This document shows positions 52,290 to 61,073 of a stretch of 64,000 nt of DNA, in pieces. The DNA comes from RBG-13-68-16 sp041494245 (lineage in GTDB: Bacteria > Acidobacteriota > Thermoanaerobaculia > Thermoanaerobaculales > Thermoanaerobaculaceae), in NCBI GenBank assembly GCA_041494245.1, contig JBGQAK010000016.1, positions 16,816-80,815 on the forward strand, written 5' to 3'. The notes beneath the pieces were generated by a model. The model did no database searches, was not told the DNA's origin, and saw only the letters and a list, made by a program, of their open reading frames with translations. How positions within the stretch are numbered: position 1 is the first letter of the stretch; every line of letters starts with the position of its first letter. Position numbers and translations under genes: made by a program.

Positions 52290-53041
52290 AGGCGCCCTCA
52301 CCGCTCGGAGGTCGGCATCACCTCTCACATTCAGTTTAGCCAGTATGTAGCGGCCAAACGCCAACTGTGATCTGCATCACAAAATGGGGATTCACCTTCA
52401 TGTGTCGGTGCAAGATGGCGTTTCGTAGCCAGGGCATCTCGCGTGTAGCCCCACTGCAGGAGCACCCGAGTGGCCGCATTTTGGCGTAACGGTTGGCCAG
52501 GCCGGGAGCCGGTCATTCTGATGCCTGCCCATCGCTGTGGTGTTCTGGCGACGGGGCTCACTGGGGTGGGGCGAAAAGCTTAACGCGTTTCGCGCGAGCC
52601 AAATCCGAGGAAGAATAGGTGGGCCGGCTGAGCAACGCCGGCCCTCGTACCGAGCCTGGGCCTCGAGTCCGTTCGGTCTTTGGCGAGCTTTTCGTTGTGC
52701 CGCACGACCGGGAGACCGACCTACTCATGCAATCTGGTACCTCTTGTACCTCTTGTCGCACCTCTTGGGACCTTGAGGTGCGCTCCATGAAGACCCGCGC
52801 CCTCGGTGGCATGCCATTCCTCCACGCGACCGCAGCCCCCGCCTCCGGACCAGTCAAATCCGCCAGACCCGGTACCTATGACAGGCCACAACCCCATGCC
52901 GCAAGGCAGGCCCTGCCAGCGGAACAGCGCATCGACCAGGGTGCTGGCGTTTGGGTACAAGATTTGTATCGCGATTGTGCGGTCCTGCCCGTTGACGGCC
53001 CGGGCCGGCGGCGGCAGAATCGTCCCGCTTGGAGGTGCGCC
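52290..53041. other. Gene-free region, divergent promoters
   Basis: About 750 bases between the minus-strand metalloprotease and a plus-strand gene. An in-frame extension of the plus gene back to 52619 looks non-coding. A short tandem motif ACCTCTTG occurs three times at 52739-52767, the last copy forming an inverted repeat with the following GAGGT. Otherwise nothing recognisable. Confidence 0.5.
52739..52767. repeat. Short tandem repeat ACCTCTTG x3
   Basis: Three copies of ACCTCTTG, the first two adjacent (one base between) and the third after four bases. Upstream of the lipocalin-like gene on the plus strand. Confidence 0.75.
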
Positions 53042-53581
53042 ATGAAGAGAGTCGGAGTCGCCCTTTTCGCAGTCGCCTCCCTCGTCGCCGGGATCGTGTG
53101 CGCGCAGGAGCACGGCGCGTCGGTATCGAAGGTCCAGAGCACGCCCCAGTGGGAGAAGATCAAGTCACTGGCTGGCGAGTGGGAAGGTTACGCCATGGAA
53201 GGCAGCAAGAAGCTGCCGACCCGCATCTCGGTGCGCATCACCGGCGACGGGTCGGCGGTGATGCACTGGATGGACGCCGGCACGCCGCACGAGATGGTCA
53301 CCATGTTCCACACGGACAAAGACGACCTGCTCGCCACCCACTACTGCTCCGCGCACAACCAGCCGCGCATGCGGGCGATGCCGTTGAGCACGCCGGCGCA
53401 GATCGCGTTCGAGTTCAAGGACGGGACGAACATCCGCCCCGGCGACGGGTACATGCGCAGGCTGGTGATCACGTTCGTGGATGCCGACCACCACAACGAG
53501 GAATGGGGCTACGACAGCAACGGCAAGGTCGAGGCCGGCACGTTCTACCTGACGCGCATCAAGCCGGCCGCAAAGCCGTAG
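53042..53581 (+). CDS. Small secreted lipocalin-like (DUF1579-type) protein
   Basis: 179 residues with GGAGG seven bases before ATG 53042. Signal peptide (KRVGVALFAVASLVAGIVCAQ), then a single beta-barrel-like domain: IKSLAGEWEGYAMEGSK, SVRITGDGSAVMHWMDAG, MVTMFHTDKDDLLATHYCSAHNQPRM and FEFKDGTNI. The LAGxWxG start and the YCxxHNQPRM motif are typical of DUF1579/nitrobindin-like barrels that bind small hydrophobic ligands or report on them. Function unknown. It is followed by a repeat-filled spacer and the amidohydrolase gene. Confidence 0.7.
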   Translation: MKRVGVALFAVASLVAGIVCAQEHGASVSKVQSTPQWEKIKSLAGEWEGYAMEGSKKLPTRISVRITGDGSAVMHWMDAGTPHEMVTMFHTDKDDLLATHYCSAHNQPRMRAMPLSTPAQIAFEFKDGTNIRPGDGYMRRLVITFVDADHHNEEWGYDSNGKVEAGTFYLTRIKPAAKP

Positions 53582-53606
53582 CGATTCCCTGGGCCCTCGC
53601 AGGGTT

Positions 53607-53814
53607 CGCGCGGCCTGCAGGTCCGCTCGATCCACGAGCTGGCGGCCCCGGCGCACTGAGGCCGTGGGGCACGGCGAGGACGCAACCGACGGACCCTCAC
53701 CCCGGCCCTCTCCCGCACGCGGGAGAGGGAGACAGAAATTGACCCTGGCCTCTCCAATGCGCCGGCGAGGGTGAGAGGGAGACAGAATGTGGGCCGCGCA
53801 TGCGGGCGGGGCGC
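53607..53814 (+). repeat. Direct repeat copy 1 (3' end of an amidohydrolase gene plus palindrome-rich spacer)
   Basis: The first ~50 bases match the last codons and stop of the amidohydrolase gene (encoding QVRSIHELAAPAH, TGA at 53657). Near-identical spacer sequence follows, with the 11-base-arm palindrome CCCTCTCCCGC/GCGGGAGAGGG (53706-53729) and GTGGGCCGCGCATGC. The same block recurs after the real gene at 55219-55427. Confidence 0.85.
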
Positions 53815-53842
53815 GCTAAGCTTGGAAAGCAAGGAGGAGATC

Positions 53843-55270
53843 ATGCGACGCGTTGCACTGGCTGTCCTTGGCACGGTTGCCTTCGCGGCTTTCTGCCTCG
53901 CGGTCCCGGCGTCGGCCGCACCGCCGCCGAAGGCGCTGGTGGGCGCCACGCTGGTGGACGGGACGGGCGGGCCCTACCTCCGCGACGCGGTAGTTCTCAC
54001 GCGCGACGGGAAGATCGCCTGCGCCGGCTCGCGCAAGGCCTGCCCCGTGCCGGAGGGCGTCGAGGTGCTGGACGTCTCGGGCATGTGGGTCACGCCCGGC
54101 CTCGTGGACGCGCACGTGCACTTCGCGCAGACCGGCTGGGCGGACGGGCGCCCGGACGCGCTCGACATGCGTGACCGCTACCCCTACGACCAGGTGGAGG
54201 CCGGCCTGAGGACCCACTCCGAGCGGTTCTTCCGAGCGGACCTGTGCTCCGGGGTGACCGCGGTGTTCGACGTCGGCGGCTACCCGTGGTCGTGGGACCT
54301 GCGGGCGCGGGCGGAGTCGGACACGGCCGCGCCGCACGTGGCGGCCAGCGGCCCGCTGCTGTCCACCCGCGACTTCTGGCTCAACCTCCCGGCCGAGAAG
54401 CAGTTCATCTACCTCTCGGACGAGAAGGCGGCGCGCGAGGGCGTGCGCTACCTGGCGGCCAACCGGGCCGACGCGGTGAAGATCTGGTACATCCCGGTGA
54501 CCACGCGCGGGTTCGACGAGATGGCTGCGGTGGTGAGGGCGGCGGGGGACGAGGCGAAGAAGGTCAAGCTGCCGCTGATCGTCCACGCGACGAGCCTGCG
54601 CGAGGCCAAGGTGGGCCTGCAGGCCGGCGCCAAGCTGCTGGTACACGGCGTGCGCGACGCCGAGGTGGACGAGGAGTTCATCGCGATGGCCCGCACCAAC
54701 GGCACGATCTACTGCCCCACGCTCACGGTGGGCCTCGGCTACATGCGGATGTACGAGGCGGTGCTCCGCCGTTCGGTGCCGAGCGTGGACGACCCCAACG
54801 GGTGCGTTGACGCCGTCACCCTCGCGCACGTCGCCGAGACGGCCACCGTTCCGCTCGAGCGCGGCATGAACCAGGGCAAGTACGAGGAGCGCAAGGAAAA
54901 CTTCGACGATGCGCAGAAGACGGAAGCCGAGAACCTCATGAAGGTCGTGGAAGCCGGCATCCCGGTGGCGATGGGGACGGACGCCGGCAACCCGCTCACC
55001 CTGCACGGCCCTTCGGTGTACGCCGAAATGGAGGCGATGCAGAAGGCGGGGATGACGCCAATGCAGGTGGTGGTGGCCTCCACGCGCACCGCCGCGATCG
55101 CGATGGGGCGCGGGGCGGACCTGGGAACGGTCGAGAAGGGCAAGGCGGCGGACCTGGTGGTGCTGGCCGGGGACCCGCTCACGGATGTGTCCAACTTCCG
55201 CAAGGTGCGCTACGTGGTGCGCGGCGGGCAGGTCCGCTCGATCCACGAGCTGGCGGCCCCGGCGCACTGA
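53843..55270 (+). CDS. Secreted metal-dependent amidohydrolase (imidazolonepropionase-like)
   Basis: 475 residues from ATG 53843 (AAGGAGGAGAT upstream). Signal peptide (RRVALAVLGTVAFAAFCLAVPASA); the N-terminal beta-sandwich starts LVGATLVDGTGGPYLRDAVVLTRDGKI. The TIM barrel has GLVDAHVHFAQTG (HxH metal site), DAVKIWY at the Lys position of mononuclear/binuclear types, LIVHATSLREAKVGL, LVHGVRD and GIPVAMGTDAGNPLTLHG (metal Asp). It belongs to the broad subtype that includes prolidase-like dipeptidases and imidazolonepropionases; the substrate cannot be assigned. It lies between two copies of a direct repeat that includes its own 3' end. Confidence 0.88.
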   Translation: MRRVALAVLGTVAFAAFCLAVPASAAPPPKALVGATLVDGTGGPYLRDAVVLTRDGKIACAGSRKACPVPEGVEVLDVSGMWVTPGLVDAHVHFAQTGWADGRPDALDMRDRYPYDQVEAGLRTHSERFFRADLCSGVTAVFDVGGYPWSWDLRARAESDTAAPHVAASGPLLSTRDFWLNLPAEKQFIYLSDEKAAREGVRYLAANRADAVKIWYIPVTTRGFDEMAAVVRAAGDEAKKVKLPLIVHATSLREAKVGLQAGAKLLVHGVRDAEVDEEFIAMARTNGTIYCPTLTVGLGYMRMYEAVLRRSVPSVDDPNGCVDAVTLAHVAETATVPLERGMNQGKYEERKENFDDAQKTEAENLMKVVEAGIPVAMGTDAGNPLTLHGPSVYAEMEAMQKAGMTPMQVVVASTRTAAIAMGRGADLGTVEKGKAADLVVLAGDPLTDVSNFRKVRYVVRGGQVRSIHELAAPAH

Positions 55271-55427
55271 GGCCCTGGGGCACGGCAAGGACGCAACCGA
55301 CGGACCCTCACCCTGGCCCTCTCCCGCACGCGGGAGAGGGAGAAAAATGACCCCGCCTCTCCCGCGTGCGGGAGAGGGAGACAAAATGTGGGGCGCGCAT
55401 GCCGGCGCGGCGCGCCGGCCCCACATT
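55219..55427 (+). repeat. Direct repeat copy 2 (real 3' end of amidohydrolase gene plus palindromes)
   Basis: Matches copy 1 upstream of the gene. It contains two hairpins of the same family (55317-55340 and 55356-55377, arms CCCTCTCCCGC/GCGGGAGAGGG and CCTCTCCCGC/GCGGGAGAGG). A further inverted repeat at 55385-55427 has arms AATGTGGGG/CCCCACATT around a GC-rich core GCCGGCGCGG/CGCGCCGGC. Confidence 0.85.
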
Positions 55428-55484
55428 GCGCTTTCGGGATGGCGGCACTACCCTCTTGAGCAGGACACAAGAAGGAGGCGGATC

Positions 55485-56582
55485 ATGAAACGCGAGCGCC
55501 CCGTCGGGATCGGAACGGTGTCGGCACACCGGGTCTTCGCGGGCTTCCTCGCCTGCGTCGTCTGCGCGTCCGTCGCGTCGGCGCAGACGCCGGCCGCCGG
55601 CAACCAGCAGTCGAAGGGCATCGCCCTGATCGCGCGGGCAGAGCTGGTGCAGAAGCTCCTGACGCCCGACACCGGACCGTTCCACTTGCGCGCCCACATC
55701 AAGCTTTCTGGCCTCCTCACGGGCGACCGCGAGGGCAACTACTTCTTTGCCGCAGCCTCCCCGGGGCAATGGTTCGAGCAGACCCGCTTCCCGGGGTACA
55801 CCGAGGTGACCGGGCTCTCAGACGGCCAGAGCTGGCGCAAGCGCAACGTGATCGACAAGCCGTACCGCTTCCACGAGGTCACGCGACTGCTCAACCCGGC
55901 GTACCACCTGAAGCTGCCCGGGAGCGTGAAGATCACGAAGCTGTGGCAGAAGGAGATCCGCGGGATCACGGCGTTCTGCATCGAGGCCTCGCCGACCAGC
56001 GATCTGTGGCAGAAGGACATGGCTGGGAAGGCCGCCATCAGCCCCGTGAGCATCAGCAAGGATAGCCAGGTCACGCTCTGCTTCGACCCGGTCGCTGGGA
56101 CACTCCTCACCGCGACCTACTTGGCGGGCATGCCGCGCTTCGAGTACGAGGGTCAGGTGACGCTGGGCAACAAGGTGTTCCCGAAGGTCCTGCGCTGCTA
56201 CGAGGGCGGTGACCTGTCGGTGGAGGCCACGGTGGAGGATCTTGCCGCAGACCCGCTGATGGACCCGGCTGCCTTCGCCCCCAAGGCGGGCGCAGAAAAG
56301 TGGCCACACTGCGAGAACCCCGAGCCCCCGCGGCTGGTCCAGAAGGAAGAGGTGGAGCACCTGGCCGCCGCGAAGGCACGGCGGGAGTTCGGGACCGTTC
56401 TGTGCCTCGCCGAGATCGGCACCGACGGACTCATCCACGACTTCGCGATCGTGCAGGGCCGCGGGATCAACGTGAACTCGGGTGTCTCGATCGCCCTCCA
56501 GGGATGGCGCTACACGCCTGGTACCTGCAACGGCGTCCCGGTGCCGACGGAAGTCTACCTGGCCTACACCTTCCGGCCGTGA
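55485..56582 (+). CDS. Secreted protein with C-terminal TonB-like domain
   Basis: 365 residues; the ribosome binding site is AAGAAGGAGGCGGAT before ATG 55485. Signal peptide (VFAGFLACVVCASVASAQ), then a ~220-residue domain I do not recognise (LLTGDREGNYFFAAASPGQWFEQTRFPGY, LCFDPVAGTLLTATY). The last ~75 residues fit the TonB C-terminal fold: GTVLCLAEIGTDGLIHDFAIVQGRG, SIALQGWRYTPGTCNGVPVPTEVYLAYTF. No membrane anchor or proline-rich linker of a true TonB is present, so it is a secreted relative, common in Acidobacteria-like genomes. Role unknown. Confidence 0.68.
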   Translation: MKRERPVGIGTVSAHRVFAGFLACVVCASVASAQTPAAGNQQSKGIALIARAELVQKLLTPDTGPFHLRAHIKLSGLLTGDREGNYFFAAASPGQWFEQTRFPGYTEVTGLSDGQSWRKRNVIDKPYRFHEVTRLLNPAYHLKLPGSVKITKLWQKEIRGITAFCIEASPTSDLWQKDMAGKAAISPVSISKDSQVTLCFDPVAGTLLTATYLAGMPRFEYEGQVTLGNKVFPKVLRCYEGGDLSVEATVEDLAADPLMDPAAFAPKAGAEKWPHCENPEPPRLVQKEEVEHLAAAKARREFGTVLCLAEIGTDGLIHDFAIVQGRGINVNSGVSIALQGWRYTPGTCNGVPVPTEVYLAYTFRP

Positions 56583-56804
56583 ACGGCGCGGGGCGCGTAT
56601 GCCGGCGCGGCGCGCCGGCCCCACATTTCGCTGCCACGTGGGAGAAGGTTGGCGCGAGGGGACGGCAAAACGCAGACGGCATGGCGTTATTGACCGCGTG
56701 GACCCTCACCCCTGCCCTCTCCCAGAGGGAGAGGGAGCCTGGCTCTGCAGCGCCGCTATCTCGGTGCCCTCTCCCGGAGGGAGAGGGAGATACCTACGAC
56801 ATCG
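56583..56804. repeat. Palindrome-rich spacer between convergent genes
   Basis: It contains another member of the GC-rich inverted repeat (GCCGGCGCGG/CGCGCCGGC, about 56601-56620, followed by CCCCACATT). Two CCCTCTCCC/GGGAGAGGG hairpins lie at 56715-56735 and 56767-56787. These are the same families as around the amidohydrolase gene and look like dispersed REP-type elements. They may also end transcription of both convergent genes. Confidence 0.75.
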
Positions 56805-58154
56805 CTACGCCACCTTGAGCCAGCGCCAGAGCTCGGCGGGAGTGGGGCGCTTGCCGTACGACAGGATCCCGACGCGGAAGATCTTCGCGGTGATCCAGAA
56901 GAAAGCAAGGACCGTGGCGATTGACAGCGCGATCGAGAAGCCGAGCTGCCAGAGTGGCGGCTCCGCGACCAGCACGCGCATGAACATCGTGATCGGCGTG
57001 AACACCGGGACCAGCGAGAGCACGGTCGCGAGGCTTGAGTCCGGATTCTGGAGGATTGGGAACGCGAGCATCCAGGGGATCATCGTCACCATCATGATCG
57101 GGCCCATGAACTGCTGTGCCTCCTTGTCGGAGTTGGAGATGGCGCCGGCGACGGCGTAGAGGCAGACGTTGGTGAGGTAGCCGAAGAGGAAGAAGACAAA
57201 GAACCACGGGATGACGCTGAGGTTGAAGTACTGGAAGACGTTCATCCCGCCCATCATGGCCGCGCCCCCGGTGTAAGCCGCCATCATGCCACCCATCACC
57301 ATCCAGGCCCCGACCTGGGTGAGGCCGACCGCCGCGAGGCCCAGCACCTTGCCGGAGAGAAGGCTCATCGAGGGCATGGAGGAAATCAGGATCTCGACGA
57401 TCCGCTCGGTTTTCTCCTGGACGATCCCACGCATCACCTCCTGGCCGTAGATGAGGGTGGGAAAGATCAGCAGCGCGACGAACACGAAACCGATGAGGAA
57501 GGACAGCTCACCGCCCTTCTTCTCCTCGCCGCTCTTGGAGACTCTCACGCCCTCGAGCTGCACCCGCTTGAGCAGGCGGTCCGCCTCGGTGGGTTCGATT
57601 CCGCGCCCAGCCAACCGGCCGCGCGAGATTGCGTGGTTGACGAGGTTGCCGAGCCGCTCCTGGGTCATGATGTCGCTGGCCGCCCGACTGTAGTAGGTCA
57701 TCTTCGCGTCCGGGTTGCCGAAGACGTCGGCGGGAACGACGAGCACGCCGTCCAGACGGCTCTCCCCGCTCCCCCGGTCCGTCTTCAGGCGGTCCAGGTA
57801 CGGCTGCGCCGCGGCCTTGAGGTCCCCGGTCGCGGCGACGTAGTCGGTCCTGAGGCGGAGCGGCGTGACCATCGCTGCGCCGCGCCGCAGCTGCTCCTGC
57901 GTCTTGTCCGACTGCCCCTGGACGCGCGCCTGCGCGGGGGCGGTGCCGGGCTTCTCGTTGAAGGCGTCGCCAAGCCGGCCGCTGCCGTCCACCACGACCA
58001 CCCGCTTGCCCTCGATCCCGCGCATCGCCAGGAGCGTCGGGATGAACATCATCGCGCCCATCAGGAACGGGAAGATCAGGGTCATGATGATGAACGACTT
58101 CTTTCGCACGACCTCGAGGTACTCGCGCTTGAAGACCGCAAGGGCCTTGTTCAT
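56805..58154 (-). CDS. ABC-2 type transporter permease (NatB-like)
   Basis: 449-residue ABC-2 permease. The N-terminal KREYLEVVRKKSFIIMTLIFPFLMGAMM helix is a hallmark, followed by a ~200-residue extracytoplasmic domain (VVVVDGSGRLGD... KMTYYSRAASDIM). Five more helices include LIYGQEVMRGIVQEKTERIVEILISSMPSMSLLSGKVLGL, the conserved EKTxRIxEIL...S...L..GK coupling region. It exports sodium, drugs or other small molecules with the ATPase encoded just upstream (4-base overlap). Substrate unknown. Confidence 0.88.
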   Translation of the reverse strand: MNKALAVFKREYLEVVRKKSFIIMTLIFPFLMGAMMFIPTLLAMRGIEGKRVVVVDGSGRLGDAFNEKPGTAPAQARVQGQSDKTQEQLRRGAAMVTPLRLRTDYVAATGDLKAAAQPYLDRLKTDRGSGESRLDGVLVVPADVFGNPDAKMTYYSRAASDIMTQERLGNLVNHAISRGRLAGRGIEPTEADRLLKRVQLEGVRVSKSGEEKKGGELSFLIGFVFVALLIFPTLIYGQEVMRGIVQEKTERIVEILISSMPSMSLLSGKVLGLAAVGLTQVGAWMVMGGMMAAYTGGAAMMGGMNVFQYFNLSVIPWFFVFFLFGYLTNVCLYAVAGAISNSDKEAQQFMGPIMMVTMIPWMLAFPILQNPDSSLATVLSLVPVFTPITMFMRVLVAEPPLWQLGFSIALSIATVLAFFWITAKIFRVGILSYGKRPTPAELWRWLKVA

Positions 58155-59101
58155 GGCCGCGCCTCCCCCGCCGCGGCGGGAAGGCCCATGCTGGCGGCGG
58201 TCGCACCCACGCGGTCGATGAAGATCTCCTCCAGGGAGGGGGCGGCCACCTCGAAGCGGATGACCTTGAGCAGCGTCGCCGCCGCCGCGAGGATCGTCTG
58301 CGGGTCGCCCTTGGGCTCGAGGCGCAGCTCGGCCGCGTTGGTCTCGAGGCGCGCCTTCACCACGCCGGGGAGGTGCAGTAGGAAGTGACCGTCGCCCTCG
58401 AAGTCGAGGTGCACGGTGTTGGTGCCGAACGAGGTGCGGATCGCGTCCAGCTCGCCGGCCAGCACGGCCCTGCCCTCGTGGATGAGCACGATGTCGTCCA
58501 CCAGCTTTTCGGCCTCGGCCATCATGTGGGTGGAGAGGAGGATGGTCCGCCCCTCGGCCTTGAGCTCCTTGAGGATGTTGCGCACCAGCACGACGTTGAC
58601 CGGGTCGAGGCCCGACGTCGGCTCGTCGAGGGTGACCACCTCGGGGTCGTGGAGCAGCGCCCCGATGAGCTGGACCTTCTGCTGGTTGCCCTTGGAGAGC
58701 TCCTCGAGCTTGGAGAGCCGCTTGTCCCAGAGGTCGAAGCGCGAGAGCCAGCGCTCGGCCTGCGGCTTCACGTCGGCGGGACGGCGCCCTTTGATGGAGG
58801 CGAGGAAGAGGAGCTGCTCCAGCACCCGCATCTTGCGGTAGAGCCCGCGCTCCTCCGGGAGGTAGCCGATGCGGTCGCGGACGGCCGCCGCGTCGCTGGT
58901 CCCGAAAAGCTCGATGGTGCCGGCGTCGGGCAGGAAGATCCCGTTGATCATGCGCAGCGTGGTGGTCTTGCCCGCCCCGTTGCGCCCCAACAGGCCGGTG
59001 ATGGTGCCGCGCCGGACTTCGAACGAGAGGTCGTCCACGGCGCGCACCGACCCGAACGTCTTCGTCACACCTCGGACCGACAAGACCACGTCGCCTGCCA
59101 C
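58151..59101 (-). CDS. ABC transporter ATP-binding protein (NatA-like)
   Basis: 316-residue ATPase. Walker A GLLGRNGAGKTTTLRM, Q-loop region IGYLPEERGLYRKMRV, signature LSKGNQQKVQ (an N for the usual G variant, seen in NatA-like proteins), Walker B EVVTLDEPTSGLDP and the switch His in LSTHMMAEAEKL are all present. The C-terminal ~90 residues form the NatA-type extension (FEVAAPSLEEIFIDRVG). It is the partner of the overlapping permease gene. Transcribed downstream of rny, possibly in the same unit, with 154 bases between. Confidence 0.92.
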   Translation of the reverse strand: MAGDVVLSVRGVTKTFGSVRAVDDLSFEVRRGTITGLLGRNGAGKTTTLRMINGIFLPDAGTIELFGTSDAAAVRDRIGYLPEERGLYRKMRVLEQLLFLASIKGRRPADVKPQAERWLSRFDLWDKRLSKLEELSKGNQQKVQLIGALLHDPEVVTLDEPTSGLDPVNVVLVRNILKELKAEGRTILLSTHMMAEAEKLVDDIVLIHEGRAVLAGELDAIRTSFGTNTVHLDFEGDGHFLLHLPGVVKARLETNAAELRLEPKGDPQTILAAAATLLKVIRFEVAAPSLEEIFIDRVGATAASMGLPAAAGEARP

Positions 59102-59255
59102 CTGTCCCTCCTTCGCGGGCCTACTCTGCTGTCGCGAGGTGTTGCCTCTGCTTACCGAGCCGGCACGTTGCCGCCAGGGTCCAAGCTTTTACGGGAATCG
59201 CGATGCCAGGTTGCACACCTGCACGCCGCGAGCCCGAGCCCTCGATCCTCCGTTG

Positions 59256-60827
59256 TTACCGCGCGTACTCCACCGCGCGCGTCTCGCGGATAACCGTGAC
59301 CTTGATCTGCCCGGGGTAGGTCAGCTCGGCCTCGATCTTCTTGGCGATGTCGCGGGAGAGCCACACCGCATCCTCGTCGGAGAGCTTCTGGGACTCCACG
59401 ATGATGCGCAGCTCACGCCCCGCCTGGATCGCGAACGCCTTCTGGACGCCCCTGAACTCCCCGGCGATGCTCTCGAGCTTCTCCAGGCGCTTGAGGTAGC
59501 TCTCCAGGATCTCGCGCCGCGCCCCGGGGCGGGCCGCCGAGAGGGCGTCCGCCGCGGTGACCAGCACCGCCTCGACGGTGCGCGCGTCCACGTCGCCGTG
59601 GTGGCACTCCATGGCGTGGATCACGTCCTCGGTCTCGCCGTACTTGCGCAGCAGGTCCCGCCCGATGGTGAGGTGGGTGCCCTCCATCTCGCGGTCCACG
59701 GACTTACCGATGTCGTGCACCAGCCCGGCGCGCTTGGCGACCCGGACGTTGACCCCCAGCTCGGTGGCCATGTGCCCGGCCAGCCACGCCACCTCCTTGG
59801 AGTGCGAGAGGACGTTCTGGCCGTAGGACGTGCGGTACTGCAGCCGTCCGAGCAGCCTGAGGATCTCGGGGTGGAAGTCCGGCATGCCCAGCTCGATCGC
59901 CGCGGCCTCGCCGTCCTTGAAGATCTTCTCCTCGAGCTCCTGCTTAACCTTGCCGACCACCTCCTCGATGCGCCCGGGGTGGATCCGGCCGTCCAGCATC
60001 AAGCGCTCGAGGGAAAGCCGCGCGACCTCGCGGCGGATCGGGTCGAAGCAGGAGAGCAGCACAGCACCCGGGGTGTCGTCCACGATCAGGTCCACGCCGG
60101 TCGCGGTCTCGAGCGCGCGGATGTTGCGCCCCTCGCGGCCGATGATCCGCCCCTTCATCTCGTCGCTGGGCAGGTCCACGACCGAGACCGTGCTCTCCAC
60201 CACGTGGTCGGCGGCGATGCGCTGGATCGCCAGGGAGATCACGCGACGGGCGCGGTTGGTGGCCTCCTGGTTGGCCTCCTCCTCGAGGCGGCGGATGACC
60301 TTGGCGGCGTCCACGCGCGCCTCGTTCTCCATCCCCCGCATGAGCTCAGTCTTGGCCTGCTCCGAGGAGAGCCCGGCGATCCGCTCGAGCTGGGCGCGCT
60401 GCTCGGCGCTGGCGGCCGCGAGGGCGTCCTCCTGCATGGCGAGCGTGGCCTCGCGCTCGTCGAGCACCTTCTTGCGCTGCTCCACCTCCTGGGTGTGCGT
60501 GTCGAGGCCGCGGGCACGCTCGTCGAGCGCCCCCTCCCTCTGGTCGAGCCGGCGCTCGAGGCCGAGCAGCTCCTGCCGGTATTCGTGGGTCTCACGCTCG
60601 AACTCGGTGCGGGCAGCGAGGAGCTTCTCCCGCGCTTCGATGGAGACGTCCCGCAGGCGCTGCTCGGCCTCCTGCTGGGCCGCCGCGACCACCCTCCGCG
60701 ACTCCTGTTCAGTCTGGTTCTGGATCTCCCGGATCCGGGCCCTGCCCCGGCGGCCGAACAGCGCGAGGATCGCAAAAGCAACAATTGCAGCTACTACCGC
60801 ACTGGCGACGATGATGACGCCGCTCAT
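59256..60827 (-). CDS. rny: Ribonuclease Y
   Basis: 523-residue endoribonuclease that initiates mRNA decay at the membrane. An N-terminal membrane helix (SGVIIVASAVVAAIVAFAILAL) is followed by a long Glu/Arg-rich coiled coil (~30-190). The KH domain has MKGRIIGREGRNIRALE and the HD domain has VLSHSKEVAWLAGHMA and GLVHDIGKSVDRE with the metal-binding His-Asp pair. The end IKVTVIRETRAVEYAR is the almost invariant C-terminus of Rny. Length and domain order match the family. It sits next to the 6S-like RNA and zapA, an arrangement seen in several phyla. Confidence 0.97.
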   Translation of the reverse strand: MSGVIIVASAVVAAIVAFAILALFGRRGRARIREIQNQTEQESRRVVAAAQQEAEQRLRDVSIEAREKLLAARTEFERETHEYRQELLGLERRLDQREGALDERARGLDTHTQEVEQRKKVLDEREATLAMQEDALAAASAEQRAQLERIAGLSSEQAKTELMRGMENEARVDAAKVIRRLEEEANQEATNRARRVISLAIQRIAADHVVESTVSVVDLPSDEMKGRIIGREGRNIRALETATGVDLIVDDTPGAVLLSCFDPIRREVARLSLERLMLDGRIHPGRIEEVVGKVKQELEEKIFKDGEAAAIELGMPDFHPEILRLLGRLQYRTSYGQNVLSHSKEVAWLAGHMATELGVNVRVAKRAGLVHDIGKSVDREMEGTHLTIGRDLLRKYGETEDVIHAMECHHGDVDARTVEAVLVTAADALSAARPGARREILESYLKRLEKLESIAGEFRGVQKAFAIQAGRELRIIVESQKLSDEDAVWLSRDIAKKIEAELTYPGQIKVTVIRETRAVEYAR

Positions 60828-60891
60828 GGATACCCCCTTTCAATGAACCTGGGCGCGCTCGCGCACCTGGGGGTGGAGGGAGGGAGGAAAA

Positions 60892-61070
60892 GGGCCCCCG
60901 CACTCGGCCGTGTGAGCAACCCTATTTGAACCTGCTAACCACAGGTTGGGGTTCTGCCCGTCTCCCGTCACTCGCCACAAGGCTGCTCGGGGAAGCCGGG
61001 ACGCCGAACCCGTCAAATAGGCGTTGGTTCAAGAATAGTTTCGCTCATCACCAACCGCGCAGGGGCCCCC
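60892..61070 (-). ncRNA. ssrS: 6S-like RNA
   Basis: About 179 bases between zapA and rny, on their strand. The ends pair perfectly as a closing stem: GGGCCCCTGCGC at the 5' side with GTGCGGGGGCCC at the 3' side, followed by TTTT. Inside are GCGGTTGGTGA and a TTGAACC motif as in known 6S RNAs, and long irregular complementary arms (CCTATTTGA...TTCAAATAGG) that would leave a central bubble. Size, rod-like pairing and the zapA neighbourhood support 6S RNA, which sequesters housekeeping RNA polymerase. No comparison with a covariance model was possible. Confidence 0.7.
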
Positions 61071-61073
61071 TTT

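Noticed and set aside
53816..55426. 536-codon minus-strand frame over the amidohydrolase
   Set aside because: His/Arg-rich antisense shadow of a complete metal-site enzyme.
58869..60929. 686-codon plus-strand frame over rny
   Set aside because: Antisense shadow; rny has coiled coil, KH and HD domains and the family C-terminus.
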